This document shows, piece by piece, positions 23,957-37,394 of a stretch of 64,000 nucleotides of DNA. The DNA is from Anisus vortex (taxonomy: Eukaryota; Mollusca; Gastropoda; Planorbidae). The stretch lies in NCBI GenBank assembly GCA_949126835.1, contig OX421500.1, positions 28,871,991-28,935,990 on the forward strand, read 5' to 3'. A program made the translations under genes and the position numbers. The notes below the pieces were generated by a model. The model did no database searches. It saw only the letters and a program-made list of their open reading frames with translations, and was not told the origin of the DNA. Position 1 is the stretch's first letter, and every line of letters begins with the position of its first letter.

Positions 23957-24854
23957 TTCTTCTTTAAATCTTTAGTTTTACAAAAAAACAAAAAAAAAAA
24001 CAATAAAAAATAAAAACGTTTGAGCAAATATTGTAAATCCTGTATATATTTTTTGGTTAAAAGTAAGTACACCTGTAAAACATGACAGCTTCATTGTCTG
24101 ACAATACCTGTTTGTTAATAAAGTTAGTTGTTATGAATTCTAACATATCATTCAAAGGACGTATATAGTCATGTAAAAGCTCTAAGTATGTAATTAATTA
24201 TATTAAACGAAACAGGGGCTATGTAAGCGAGTCATGAACATTGACATGTGAACTTGAGATAAGAATGAATGATATTAAGCTTAATTGTTTCAATAATCTT
24301 CATGGCATGTACTATAGAGAGAACAAGTACAAGAAAGGATACATCTGAATTGTTTCAATAATCTTCATGGCATGTACTATAGAGGAAACAAGTACAAGAA
24401 AGGATACAACGTGCAACACACAAAAAGAAAAAATAAAGTAGGGAGACAACCGTGTAAATGCAATATATATAGTCAAAATTATTTCCCTTATTCTTCAACA
24501 AACTTTGGTCTTATCGAAAAAAAAAAGTATCTTGTGCCTTAACTCATTCCAGTATTGTTATTGTTATTGTCATATCAAAGACAAACTCAAGGTGTACTAT
24601 TTAATTATAGTTTCATGAACATCTTTTGTACAAAATATTTTTAGTTTTTTTTTAGGACACTGTTTCATTTTTTTAGAAATTAATTTTATTTCAAGATATA
24701 TTTTCTATGGTTTTATAATAAACATATTTTATCAAGGTAAATTAAAGTTTACTTTATTTGTTTATAATAAAATATGTTACAATGTTGACGAAATAATTGA
24801 ATACCCGACAAAAATATCCACCCTTGCCGCTTTGCTTGGTCACTTTATCAACAG

Positions 24855-24880
24855 GCGAGGGTTTGGGTTTCATTAATTGG
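24855..24880 (-). promoter_or_regulatory. Candidate second promoter block, copy 2 (CCAAT, weak TATA)
   Basis: Minus-strand CCAATTAATGAAAC (CCAAT at 24876-24880) corresponds to the CCAAT/TATA block of copies 1 and 4; the TATA-equivalent reads TTGATAAAG. It lies about 0.9 kb upstream of the small exon. Confidence 0.3.
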
Positions 24881-26280
24881 TCCATGGAAAACCATATTAT
24901 ATTATTATAAACAAAACTATATAACAATTTAACATAAATTAAAAATATAAAGGGACGCAATCGTATAATTATTGCATATGGCTTGTATCAATTCCCTTTA
25001 CACAGTTTAACACAATAATGTTTACGTACACTTGGAGTTTTTATTTGTAGTTAATACTGAGGAGCGGCTTATCTACTTATCATTACCTAAAATTATTATA
25101 TAGTTTATAATATCGTTTGACACTGAGCATTGTATACGACTATACCAAATGAGTTAAAAATGAGTAAACATATTACATAAACCTTAAAGAGAATAAAGAA
25201 TAATTATCCCCACACAATTTTCTTTAAATAATGAATCATGACAGATGTACTGGAAGATCATTATGGATCAACCAGCATCCTAATGAAGAAACAGTCTCAG
25301 CCGAGGCAACTCAAGGACATTTAACGTGTCTTAGCAATGAAAATTCCCAGAGATGTAATAGGACTGCCAGATGATATATGTGTGTAACATACTAGACAAC
25401 TATTAACACAAAACATAACACAAAACATAACACAAAACTTAACACAAATAAAGATGTCTGAGAAATAATCGGAAAAGTCATTACCTCATAACTTGGCCTG
25501 CTTTACTACAATTAATTTGATTTACTAAGACATCACCTACATGTCTAAGAGACAATACGTCTTACTACAACCATCGTTGAAGGCACAGTTCAATGTGTAA
25601 GAAGTGACAAAAAGAACACAAATAAATATAGAATACATGGGTGGATTGGCCTTTCCTTTATTGTCTTAACAAATAATTGGAGCTATCAGACTTAAAAATT
25701 GCCATACTGATCAATTCATGGGTTAAGCATTCGTTAAAGGAAAATGATATGTTGTATCTTAAACCATGTATAAACAGAGTTATATATTAATTAGTAGTTA
25801 TTTACATCGCAACAATAGTTTCGATTAAAAAAAGACGTTCTTATCCTGATTGGGAAAAAATGGCAACATTTTAATGTACATACCTTCATCCAATTGTATG
25901 TTATGTTATATATTGTTTAAAAACACCATATTAAGATTGCATACACTCGAGTCAAAACGATATCAAACATAACAAATGCTAAGATACTACATGTTAATGT
26001 TGCTTTTTAATATTAAAATGTAAAATATTTTATGTTTTAAACAAAATATAATGTTCTAGCACTAATTACACTGCATAATATTTGAATATTTTTATATAAC
26101 TAGCAATTCATTGATATACTTATAATAAAAACTTACTTACTCAAGAAATATATAATTGTTTTAATAAATTTAATGTACTAACTTGTACATAAACTTACAT
26201 AAATATGATTTTTAACTGAGGTAAAAAGTAATGAACTGTAAAATTGGACCATAGAGCCGTGCTAGGAAAAAAAACACATG

Positions 26281-26366
26281 CCTTATACACCCACAGAAAA
26301 AAGTAGGAATAATTTTTAAACCGTACCTATTTATAACTTGCAGACTTCAGTTAAGAGGGAATTCCC
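26281..26366 (-). promoter_or_regulatory. Candidate promoter P1 of copy 2: kB palindrome and TATA box
   Basis: GGGAATTCCC is at 26357-26366, and on the minus strand TATAAGG lies 70 bases downstream at 26281-26287. About 85-90 bases further on is a consensus splice donor GTAAGT (26193-26198). The arrangement predicts a non-coding first exon of roughly 60 bases. Confidence 0.55.
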
Positions 26367-26399
26367 TACTTTACATTTCATTTTGGTTAAGAAAAAAAC

Positions 26400-27186
26400 A
26401 ATGGTTAACATAATAATAACATCATTTTAAATTAAACACAATCATAATCTAGCCTATATAATTACATCGTTTTATTACTGGCTGATTCAAATAAATTCAT
26501 GAAACATTTTAACGAAAATTTAAACAAAAACTGCATAATGTAATTTAGTTTTTTTAGTTATCAAACTCTGTAAAAACTTTGCATCGCATTAACTCCCTTA
26601 TAGTTAATTAGACAGCAGTATTCAAGGATAATTTCTGGTTGTCTACACTTTTAAATATTTTTGCTCTTTTTCACAAGTTTTTTAGCTAGATTTTTCATAG
26701 TCTAACATTTGTTTATATTTTGATAATAGCCATATTGTATAAATATACACCAGCATTAATTGCAAACTTTAGAACTACAGATAGTGTTAAAGCATTGGAT
26801 GGGTCAAGTTATTTGATATATTTTATTTATTTTTTAAAAGAGTTTCTATTTTTTTTCAATGTTTGTTTATTAGCAGAATTTTAAAGATATTAAGTTCATG
26901 TTGTAATCTATTTTCTTAACTTTACAGATCAAACGTCCTTTTACCCTAAGCTTTGTGTTAAAATACATTATCATTTCTTCTTTCTGTCATATTATTTATC
27001 TGGTTCTGTTTCTATCTCTCTTTTTTTTAACTTTTATTAACACATTTTCTTACATTTTAAAATATGATCAAATGTCAAGAAATAATTCCAATATTAATAC
27101 ATTCTTTCCGTTTTCTACATGTACTTTTTATTTCAATGTTATTCTTTGGTCTTTAATTGTCTACTATTCTTTTCTCTCTCTCTCTC

Positions 27187-27221
<35 letters not shown>

Positions 27222-30200
27222 TTCATTTTTTCTTTTTTTCTCTTTCTTTCTCTCTTTTTTACTTTTCCTCTTTCTATATTTCTGTTGCTCTCTTATTTTT
27301 TGAAAGTCGGTTACAGATAGGTCAATACATAGTGAAAAAATATATTATGTTCTTTTGACATTCAACAAACAACTAAACAAAACCAGAAACACTTTATTCA
27401 CTTTAGTTTTCACATTGATGGACCAATAAAGTCAACTGGTAAAAGTCTGATTTACATGTAAAAATATAAATCTCTATTCAATGCGCAAACACAAGAACAC
27501 TAAATGGAAAACAAATTTTACATGTGGACTTTGTTTTTAATTTTACTATTCGGAATTAACGGATCTACATAATACTAAGAGTAGTAACTATATAAAATTT
27601 TCTTAAATTTAGATTTTTACTTTTAGTTCCATGTTATTTATATTCATACACTTAAAGGGTAAGACATATTGATGTGTTGTTAAAACATGGTTCTCTTGAC
27701 AGGGAATAAAATTCTAGGCGCTAACAATTTAACTATCGTTTGTAAGCCATTTTTAGCTTTGTCACTTTTATTTCTTAAAACTTCTAATTATAGAACTAGT
27801 TTAAACTCTACCCCTTTTTATTCCTCCGCCCCCAGTTACGCTACTAGATTATACTTTTTTTTATAAATAGACACTAATTCATGACCAAGGCTGGCAAAGC
27901 AGTCAACTAATCTATAGGATAATCCGCTTTTACCACTTTGCGAGCTGTCGTGTTTGGAATCATTTTCTAATACAGTAGAAAATGTAAAATCATTCAGCTG
28001 TTAATGAATGACTATAGTCTTCTGTCGGCAGTATGTAACAATAAATTTGTTAGTTTTCGATAAAATAATGGGCGGCGTAAATGTATATTTTCACAAATTA
28101 AAACCTTAGCACCAGAATTAAAGTCAACCCACTATTTTATTTCCACGTAGTCTTGACACTAAGAAAATATATACGCAACGTTATTAGCGAAGTTGTAATA
28201 TTAACATATCAGGCGAAGCGTGAAAGTTTAAATTGATGAATATTAGCTGAACATAATACAATAACAACTAATTGGTCACAAATATTTCGTAATGTGGTTT
28301 AGATAACACATTTAATTTGCATATTCTCACATTTGTTCAATTCTAAAACAGTTCAATGATATGTAAATGATGGATTCATAATGTGCAATGATTGTCTGCT
28401 AATATAGATAAAAAGAAGGAAACTTTTAGAGCATAAAAAATTAGAGTAATAGAGATAATAGGCTACTAGAATTGTCAGCAAACATAACAGATGCAATAAT
28501 AAGCTTGATGTTCCGATCTTAAGAAAGATGAATAGTAAACATCTAAGTTAACCAATGTAAGTTTAATTTTACAAAAAAAAAAGGTCTTCCTGGGGGGCGC
28601 TTTATGGACTTGAAATCCAGTTCTAGCCCTTAATTCTAAATGACCGTTAATTTGTAAAATGCATTGTTGGAACTATCTGCTGACAGATGAGGTAGATGGT
28701 TTTTGATACTGCTTTACAATATTCAATAAATATATAAATAAGTGTACAATGTATTAAACAAATAACGTTATATATGATTACAACTGTTAATGATAACTTT
28801 TTTATAATGAGAGAGGGAGAGGGAAGGTATTTTCAATAAGAAACAAAGTTTTGCCATTCATCTTTGTGGATGGGTATATTAATGTATCTCAAGGATATAT
28901 TAAAATGAAAACAATAATGTATTAAGAGTGTTACACAAGTAGTTTTATTTCCATAATTATATTAGTTCTATTATTATTAACTAAAGTTAAAATAAAATAA
29001 TCTTAAACCCGAAATGTTTCCGTGTTAGGAATAAAACATGTATATGTCTAGACACTACGTCATAGCATTAAAATGCGTCATATGTCAGCACGAGGGTTTG
29101 AGTCCGTTAGTTAGTTTTAGTTTGGGCGCTAATGTGTGAGGACTGTTTTTGACCACTTTCTTAAAGATAGGATTACGGCTTAGTACGATATAGAAGAATC
29201 TCAACTGATTAAGTTTCATCATATAATACTGGTACATGTATTCTGTGTTACTGTTATATTTTATCATCTCAACTTGTTAGAATAAAATTGTGTTTAATCA
29301 TTCAAACAGGATTGTGGATTTCCTCTATATTAAGGTACAGTTTATCTAAATCACTTTATACACAAAAGATTCACATCATACGAGTCAAATAAACATCAAA
29401 TCTAATTCAATAACATCAATACAAATTCTTATACAAACTTGTGAGATCCAAGATGGATGTGAATCAAAAGAATATATAATAATACATTACTAAAAATATC
29501 ATCATACGTCAGTAGCTGATTTCGCACGTGACAAGAGTTATTTTGCTTATATTCTGCGTGTAAATACTGAATACATAATTGTGTAGTTTTCTTTTTCCAG
29601 CTTCTCTCTCTCTCTCTCTTTCTCTCTCACTCTCTCTATAGTATCTCTGATTGAAATAAATTACTCATCTCCACAACGTTAATAGAAAAAAATAAGAAGT
29701 AAAAAAAATAACAATAAATTAAAAAAAAATAAAACAGTATTAAATTGTGTTTATGACATTTACTTAATCTGATAATTAGACAAAAGCAAATTTTGTTCCT
29801 ATTCTTTTTTACAATGTTGCTGCAAAAATGTCGCAATCCAAAAGTTTACTTTATGTGTAAGAACTCAGATGTTTATGTTATGGACATACATTTAAACAAA
29901 GACATTTAATCGCATGAAATATAAACACATGAGAAGGTAATTAAAATAACAGATTAAGAAGATTATTTGAAACACATGACTTAAAATTACACAAAATTAG
30001 AACATTTAACACCAGTCTTTATTAACAATATTCCTCCATTAAATATTACTCATCAAGTATTTTTGCCAACCTTTAAATAATATCATATCTCTTTTTCAAT
30101 AGCAACAGTTTAAAAGATGTCAGTTGCTTATTGCGTTAAAAAAATCAACAACTATATTTGATCCAAAATCTACAGCAGTAAGGCTCTATTATGAAAGGAT

Positions 30201-30440
30201 TTATTATCGTTTTTGTTCTTACACATTTTCACAAGGTAAGATTGGTATGTTTATCAAATTGTCAATATAAACAATTAACTGAGCCAAAAATTCCCTTACA
30301 CATTTAATTACCGACCAAATAAAATAATTACGTAAATTTTAATGTCCTTAATCTTTATTACAACACAATTTTCATAACATAATGTATTTTTTTTAGCTTG
30401 ACGTAATGATATTAATTTACATTATACTACTTTTAATGTT
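26400..30440. other. Spacer of unit 2b, RING exon missing
   Basis: No gene is supported. It has a (CT)n run at 27173-27225 that produces two artefactual Leu/Ser/Phe frames, the TTTTACCACTTTGCGAGC block at 27.93 kb, the block at 28.5-28.74 kb, and another CT run at 29603-29638. In unit 2 the equivalent stretch between the 20.3 kb block and the small exon holds the RING exon; here I find no RING-like sequence. Confidence 0.6.
27173..27225. repeat. (CT)n microsatellite
   Basis: A nearly pure CT run followed by 80 bases of C/T-rich sequence. Similar pyrimidine runs occupy comparable places in other units (19.2, 33.7 and 42.6 kb). Confidence 0.95.
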
Positions 30441-30453
30441 GGCTAAACACTAC

Positions 30454-30531
30454 CTAGCAGTCTGTCGATCCTTTTACGTAATCTTTCAAGTCTGATGTTT
30501 AGATCGTTTCTAGCATCTATATCCAATAATT
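30454..30531 (-). pseudogene. Damaged small exon of the RING gene family (unit 2b)
   Basis: The sequence is homologous to the 78-bp exons at 23884 and 37322 and translates to DARNDLNIRLERLRKRIDRLL with the donor CTAG|GTAGTG kept. The 5' end is altered: the AAAG|AAGAAATGG of other copies reads AACAATTATTGG, so both the acceptor AG and the start ATG are lost. No RING exon follows downstream before the next unit. It is a dead exon. Confidence 0.75.
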
Positions 30532-31215
30532 GTTAAAATCTTTGGATTTACAAAAAAAAACAACAACAAAAAGCAAAGAAAAAAAAACGATTGAGTAAAT
30601 ATTGTAAATCATGTATATATTTTCTTTTTCTTTAAAGTATGTACACCGCTAAGACATGACAGCTTCATTGTGTGACAATACCTGTTTGTTAATAAAGTTA
30701 GTTGTTATGTATTCAAATGACGTATATAGTCATATAAAAGCTTTAAGTATTGAATTAATCATATTAAACGAAACAGGAGACTGAAGGCGAATCATGAACA
30801 TTGACAGGTGAACTTGAGATAAGAATTAATCATATTGAGCTGAATTGTTTCAATAATCTTCATGGCATATACTATAGAGGCAACAAGTACAATAAAGGAT
30901 AAAACTTGCAACACACAAAAAGACAAAATAAAATAGGGAGACAACCGTGTAAATGCAATATATATAGTCAAAATTATTTCCCTTTTTAAGGTATTTCTCA
31001 AATTTTATTCCTCAACATAATTTTTTTTTATAGTTTCTTAGGACACAGTTTCATTTCTTTATTTCAATATTTTTCCATGGCTTTATAATTATAAGCATAT
31101 TTTATCAAGGTAAATTAATGTTTGCTTTATTTGTTTAGAATAAAATATGTAGCAATATTGACGAAAAAATTAAATACCCGACAAATATACCCACCCTCGC
31201 CGCATTGCTTGGTCT

Positions 31216-31250
31216 CTTTATAGTCAGACGAGGGTTTGTGTTTCGTTCAC
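31216..31250 (-). promoter_or_regulatory. Candidate second promoter block, unit 2b (TATA kept, CCAAT lost)
   Basis: On the minus strand the CCAAT position reads CCAGT, and TATAAAGAGACC follows at about 31216-31222. The block has decayed compared with copies 1 and 4, in line with the damaged exon downstream. Confidence 0.25.
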
Positions 31251-32732
31251 TGGTCCATAATAAACCATATTTTATAAACAAAACTATATGTTTAACAATT
31301 TAGCATATATTAAAAAAATAAAGGGACGCAATTGTAAGGATATATTTGTATTTTTTACTGAGTAACGGCTTATATACTTATCATTACTTAAAATTATTAT
31401 ATAGTTTTATACGATCGTTTGACACTCAGCATTGTATACGACTATATCAAATGAGCATGCTTAAAATGAGTAAACAAATGACATAAAATCTTAAAGAGAA
31501 TAAATAATAATTATCCCCAAACAGTATTCTTTAACTAACTAATCCTGACCAATGTACTGGAAGATCATTAAGGATTAATCAGCACCCTAATGAAGAAACA
31601 GTCTCAGTTGAGGCTAGTCAATGACATTTTAAGTGTCTTAGCGGGAAGCAAAACCGTGCCTAGCAATCCATAGACCTAATGGGCATATTCACTAAAAGAC
31701 TGTAGTAAAAAAAAGAAACTTAAAAAAGGCGAAGTCAAAACAAACAGCAGTTAAGAATTTCTAACTAAAATGTAAGAGATAAGTCTTTAGGACTAAATAT
31801 CTCATAAAGACTTGCAGAAATAGCACAGACAAATCGTGGGATGGACAAACGAAAGATGTTTTTTATTTATAAAAAAATCACTAATTTAATGAACTTTTTG
31901 TATTTTTTTATATTATTTTTTTATTAATGTATTTTCCGGACGTACAATAACCATTCCCAGGGATGAAACAGGACAACAACCATCATTGAAGACACAGTTC
32001 AAGGTGTCAGAAGAAGTGACAAAAAAAAGACAGAACAATGGAAGAATATAAATGGGTGGATTGGCCTTTTCTTTATATTCTTAACAAATGACTGCAGCTG
32101 ACAGATTGTTACAATTTGCCATAATGATATATTCATGGGCTAATCCTTCGTTAAAGGAAAAGTATATGTTGTATTATAAACTATGTATAAACAGAGTTAT
32201 GTTATTTCATTATATATTAATTAGTAGGCCTAGTTATTTACATCACAACAATACTACCAGTAACAAAAAAATAAAAAAACAGACGTTCCCATCCTGATTG
32301 TGAAAAAATGACACATTTTGACTGTTCATACTTTCACCCAAATAAAGTAAGAATATTGTATACTGTGTTATATATTATTTACCTACAACATATTAAGACT
32401 GAATCTACTCGAGTCAAAACGATTTCAAACATAACAAATGCTTAGATAATACATGCTAGTGTTGCTATTTAATATTACAATGTAAAAAATTGTATGTTTT
32501 AAACAAAATATAATGTTCAAGCTCTAATTACACTGCATAATATTTTATTATTTATATAAAACTAACAATTCATTTGTTTACTGATAATAAAAACTTAGTT
32601 ACCAAAAATTTTTTTAATAAATTTAATGTACTTATATATAAACTTACATAGATCAGCCTTTTGAACTGGGGTGAATAGAAAAAGGAACTGTATTATTGAA
32701 AAATGCACTGTGCTAGTTTCAATAGCGCAAGC

Positions 32733-32824
32733 CTTGTATACCCACAAAATAATTGTGTCTGGTAGAACCTTAACCCCTATTTCGCACATGTGTAGACAAC
32801 TTGCCGTCGTTAAGCGGAAATTCC
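32733..32824 (-). promoter_or_regulatory. Candidate promoter P1 of unit 2b, degenerate kB site
   Basis: The kB position reads CGGAAATTCCG (9-base core at 32816-32824, outer G/C lost), with TATACAAG at 32733-32740 about 76 bases downstream and a GTAAGT donor at 32642-32647. Same order as the other P1 blocks. Confidence 0.4.
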
Positions 32825-33710
32825 GTCCTTTACATTTAATTTTAGTTAAGAAAAAATAATAGAACACATTAGAATAACAATATAAAATGATACCAAAAAA
32901 AACAAACATTGCCTTTATAATTAAATCTTTTTTATTACTGACTTATTCGACTAAATTCAAGAAACATTTTAACGAAAATTTAAACAAAAACATCATAAAG
33001 TCATGTAGTTTTTTTTAGCTATCAAACTTTTAAAAAAACTTTACATCGCATTAGCTCCCTTAGGCAGATGTTTTCAAAAATAATGTCTGCTTATGTACCC
33101 TTGAAATCTTTGTTTTTCTTTATCTCAATATTTCTATCTAGATATTTCATAGTCTAATATTTTTCTATATTTTGAAATTAGCCTTACTATTTAAACATAT
33201 ACCAGCATTAATAGAACTTTTAGAACTACACAAAGTGTTAAAGCATCGGCTGTGGCAATTTATTTACTAAGATTGTATGTATTTTTAAAAAGAGTTTATT
33301 TTTGTCCTTCTTAGTTTATAATCACAATTTTAAACATATTAATATCATGTTGTAATATATTTTCTTAAGTGATGTAGTGTAGACAGTAGCGATGGAGTGT
33401 TGTGTTCACCTACACATCATGAAATAATATCAAACGTCCTATTACCCAAAACTTTGTCTATAAATTCATTATCATTTCTTCTTTCAGTCATATTTTTTCT
33501 TTGTTTCTTTCTCTGTCACTCATTTGTTTACTTTCATTAACACATTTTCTTATCATTTAAAATCGGATCAAATGTCAAGATAAAGTTCCAATAAGAATAA
33601 ATTGTCGTCTTTGTTCTCAACATCTAAATAGACAACTTTTGTTTTAATTGTTATCGTTTGGTCTTTAATTGTTTACTTTTTCTTTCTCTCTTTCATTCTT
33701 TCTCTCGTTA

Positions 33711-33792
<82 letters not shown>
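33711..33792. repeat. (CT)n microsatellite
   Basis: About 80 bases of nearly pure CT dinucleotide with a few interruptions. Confidence 0.95.
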
Positions 33793-33794
<2 letters not shown>

Positions 33795-34106
33795 GCTATC
33801 TTACTTTTAATTTATTTCAACATTCAATTACCTTGAAATATTGTTTATGTTGTGGGCATACCTATAAACAAAGACATTGAATAGCATAAAATATAAACAT
33901 AAAGGTAATCAAAGCGACATATTAAGACAATAAATATAACATTTAATACCATTCTTTACTAACAACAATTATCCATTACATATTTTTTCATCACACATTT
34001 ACGTCCGCTTGATATTTATATTTGTGAAGGTAGCTATGATATAATGATATTTGTATATTTATGGAGCAGCGATCTTTTTTGTGTTGTTATTGCCTTGACT
34101 ACAAAC

Positions 34107-34225
34107 CACCCTCGCCCTCGCTTTCATTCTCTGCCCGTGTCTCTATTCATGCACTGTGATGAGACATGACGAGCGATGAGATCCTGGTGACTTCACTACA
34201 CAGCCAATACATTGTTCATACCTGG
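34107..34225. repeat. Conserved GC-richer block, copy a
   Basis: It matches 44124-44243 over its whole length with few differences, and a third diverged copy lies at 43281-43390. The shared core includes GACGAGCGATGAGATCCTGG and CACAGCCAATACATTGTTCA. The type of element is unknown. Confidence 0.75.
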
Positions 34226-34861
34226 TTACTTTGTATTTTGTACATAGAAATATTCTTACTAAATTAAAACGTATATTATGACAGTTAATCTACTTGCCGC
34301 GAGCAACGCCGGAGAGATTAGCTTGTATCTTTATAAAAAAACACATTTAAAACGATAAAATGTTACACACTCTTTCATATATATTTAGTTTTAAGTTCTA
34401 TAACAACATTTTTTGTAAGTTATTTGATAAACTTTAATTTTCAAAGAACATTTTGGTAAGGGCCTACTATTCTAGTGTCATGTTTTTATGAAAATAGTTC
34501 TGTATATTTTTATTTTATTTTAAAATAATCAATGTAGGCTAAATATACTTTTTACATATACTGACATAGGCCTGCATAAAAACATGTCTTTTAAAATTGC
34601 TTAAACAATTAACACATATTTAAAATATATATATATAAATGGAAACCTGTTAAATAACAAAAATGTTTTTTTGTTTATATAATTAAAAAAATGTAAAAAA
34701 AACGTATGCTCACAAATATAGACCTTTTAGAACCAGGGATGTGGCATTAATTTTTTTCATTAGTAGCTTAGCAAAACATATTTTAAAAAAATGATTATGT
34801 ACTTACATAAATATTATATACATTATTATATTAAATAGCTCTACATATATAAATAAAATAT

Positions 34862-35780
34862 CGTAACACTTTTAAGGGTTGGGGAGCCAGTAGAAACCTA
34901 TTTTTTTTATTTGTACACGGATCATGATCATTTTTGGTATATAGATAGTACAAACAGGCCCGAGTAAGTATACGTTAAAAAAATATTTCTGATGGTTGCG
35001 ATGGAAATGGCGGCCATTTTGGATTTTTTATTTAATGATTTAACACGCACAATAAAATGTATCGCCTTGATTATTTATCAAGATAATGTATTGCAACTTG
35101 GCAGAAATATTTATCAGCTACATTTTTATAAAATTTGAAAATGAATTTTGGTTAAACTGATAAACAAAATGTATATGAACTTTTAAGTAGGACATAGGAA
35201 AAAATTAATTTAATAGCTAAAATTTTAATTAATATTTGATTTAATAAAAACTATAGCTGGTATCAAAAATTCATCTTTAAACTTTGATTATTGACATGTA
35301 ATCAACGTATGCGAAACATTTCATAAAAATTGGTTCATAAATAAGGAAGTTAATATAAAAAGAAGAAGAAAAAGTAGTATTTTGAAATAAAAACCGGAAA
35401 AACTGACAATTCTAAGAAAAAAAAATGTTTGGGGAATAAAATTGAAACATTCAATTTTCTCATCTATTTCTTAATGGTTTGTTGTAAGATTATTTCCTCA
35501 CAAAGACAAGATGTTACCTTTAATTTCATGCATATTAATATATAATTAAACTCATTTTTTATATTACCGTAGTGTAAAAATGTTTTTAAAAAAAATTAGA
35601 AAAATTCTGATGTATGCCCATTACAAATGCAATTTTTACATTTAAAAAATGTTATTAAAATTTCCGAAATAAATGTTTTAGATCCAGGAATAGTTATGGT
35701 ATACAACTTAGGCAAAAGCTTAAAAATTGAATTTTCTGACATTAGATCAATTTCACCTTAATTAAGAGACCATAAGTTTA
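34862..35780. other. Probable non-autonomous insertion in unit 3
   Basis: This stretch does not match the corresponding part of unit 2 (21.55-21.65 kb), whose flanks continue on both sides. It includes GATGGTTGCGATGGAAATGG followed by CGGCCATTTTGGA and a long A/T-rich body without a coding frame. Borders and class are not determined. Confidence 0.4.
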
Positions 35781-35827
35781 TTCATTCATCAACATGTGAT
35801 GTTATAATTCATCAATAAAATGTAACT

Positions 35828-37394
35828 TTACGTCTGTGATTCTTGATGAAGTAAATCAAACAGACACAGACTAGACTCTATACGTCTGCCACATGTACAA
35901 TTGAACATTAGTGGGTGGCAGGTACAGCAGTATGTCACGTGATCACATGGTTTATTTAAATACATTTCATTTCTTCTGATTTGATGACAACTTAAGCAGA
36001 ACTCTGCATCTGTAGAGTATATTAAATTAACAATTGTACAAAAAGCTATATAAGGTTTATTATAATTAATTTACTTCTTGTTTACTTTAAACCTGTAGAA
36101 AATATTTTAACTTATGCTTAAAGAAATACATCAGGTACAGTCTTAGAAACAGGTCATAATTTTAACCTATTGATCTCTCTCTATATACACAACTATTAGT
36201 GCATACAATTATTATTCATATAAATAAAATGTAAATGTTTATCTCCATTGTTATAGTTTTAAGAGACAAATAGTAAATACACATTGATAATTAAACTATT
36301 TGAGATTGTTTGAATCGTTTTTTTTTTAGTTCTTGTTTTGTACAACTAATTCACATGACTTGACAAATCAAAACGGAAAATCCCGATATGATAGGTAAAA
36401 ATGTTTTTCACAATTTATCAAAATGTCTTTTCATTTTTTTGGATATTTGAATATTGTTTATAAACTATACTTCTATCATCGAGTATATTAAACACAGGGT
36501 GAGTCGTAATTATTTTTAAACGAACGAAGGTAATTTTAAACAAATTGTAATTACTTTTATAGAAATTCTCAATATCGAGGTTACGTTATTTTTACGTTTA
36601 TTCAATAGTATTTGCTTTAACTCAATTGTCTTATGTTTATATTTTATCTTTCTAATATATTTAAAATTAATAATTATATTAAAACACACAAAACTGTCAA
36701 CAATAAGTCAACAATTGTAATCCAAACAACTAGTTCTGTAAATGACCGTTCTACGTAAATTTGTTATACTTAGTCAGACATTGGGATTTAATCCGTTAGT
36801 ATGAGAGAACACATTTCTGATCGCCTTCTTTCTAAATGGCAACTGAACATGCAATGGGTTACTTGAACAAACAAGGAAAACCAACAAATTAAATAATATT
36901 TTACTAAAATAATAAATGAAATAATAAATGAAATAATAAACTCAAATCATTAACATTCCTAAGACAAAAGTTATTCTGTATAGAAAGAGTGACTTAATAT
37001 CTACGATAAAATTTATCCAATTTAAGTTTGTTAATTTACAATACAGACACAATTTAACGGCATAATGAGTTAGTGCTAATAAAAATGACAATGTGTAAGA
37101 AGCCTTGGTTTATTTTGTGATGATACATTTAATTACTGATGCAATAATTGCTTTAATTTTAATTTCTTTAATCTTTATTACAACGAACTTGTCCAAATAA
37201 ACATAAAATACAATATTTTTTGTTAGCTTGACTTTATGAGTTAAATATCAAAAGTATAAAGAATTGTTCACACACTAGATTAATTCATACTATACTACTT
37301 TTTGTGTTGGCTAAAACTTACCTAGCATTCTGTTGATCCTGATAAGTAATCTTGTAAGTGTGATGTCTAGATCGTTTCTAGCATCAATCTCCAT
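35828..37394 (-). CDS. Small IAP-type RING-finger protein, copy 3 (two coding exons)
   Basis: Exon 37322-37399 has a perfect donor (CTAG|GTAAGT) and joins in phase 1 to terminal exon 35828-36009 (acceptor CTCTACAG). ATG 37392-37394 gives 84 aa and the same end (ESQT) as copy 2. Ligand positions match copy 2. One difference falls in the core: the Gly of the Cys-Gly-His triplet reads Asp (PCDHVTYC). Copy 3 also has an extra Cys (YCCTC). The upstream P1 block at 39.7 kb has lost its kB palindrome. Frame and splice signals are intact, but the core change and the decayed promoter suggest weakened constraint. Confidence 0.58.
36375..36384 (-). promoter_or_regulatory. kB-like site in intron of RING copy 3
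   Basis: Minus strand GGGATTTTCC, identical in core and right flank (CGATATGATA) to the site at 22487 in copy 2. Confidence 0.45.

Larger units (their letters stand above)
33000..34860. other. Spacer of unit 3 upstream of the RING 3 3' side
   Basis: No gene is supported. It holds a long CT microsatellite (33711-33792) and a GC-richer 120-bp block at 34107-34225 (CACCCTCGCCCTCGCTTTC and GAGCGATGAGATCCTGGTGAC) that recurs at 44124-44243 and, more diverged, at 43281-43390. The function of that block is unknown. Confidence 0.6.

Noticed and set aside
26955..27358. Two overlapping frames rich in Leu, Ser and Phe
   Set aside because: They are translations of the CT microsatellite and its pyrimidine-rich flank.
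32595..32909. A 104-aa minus-strand frame
   Set aside because: It spans the promoter-like block and exon 1 donor of unit 2b, and the equivalent frame is not kept in the other units.
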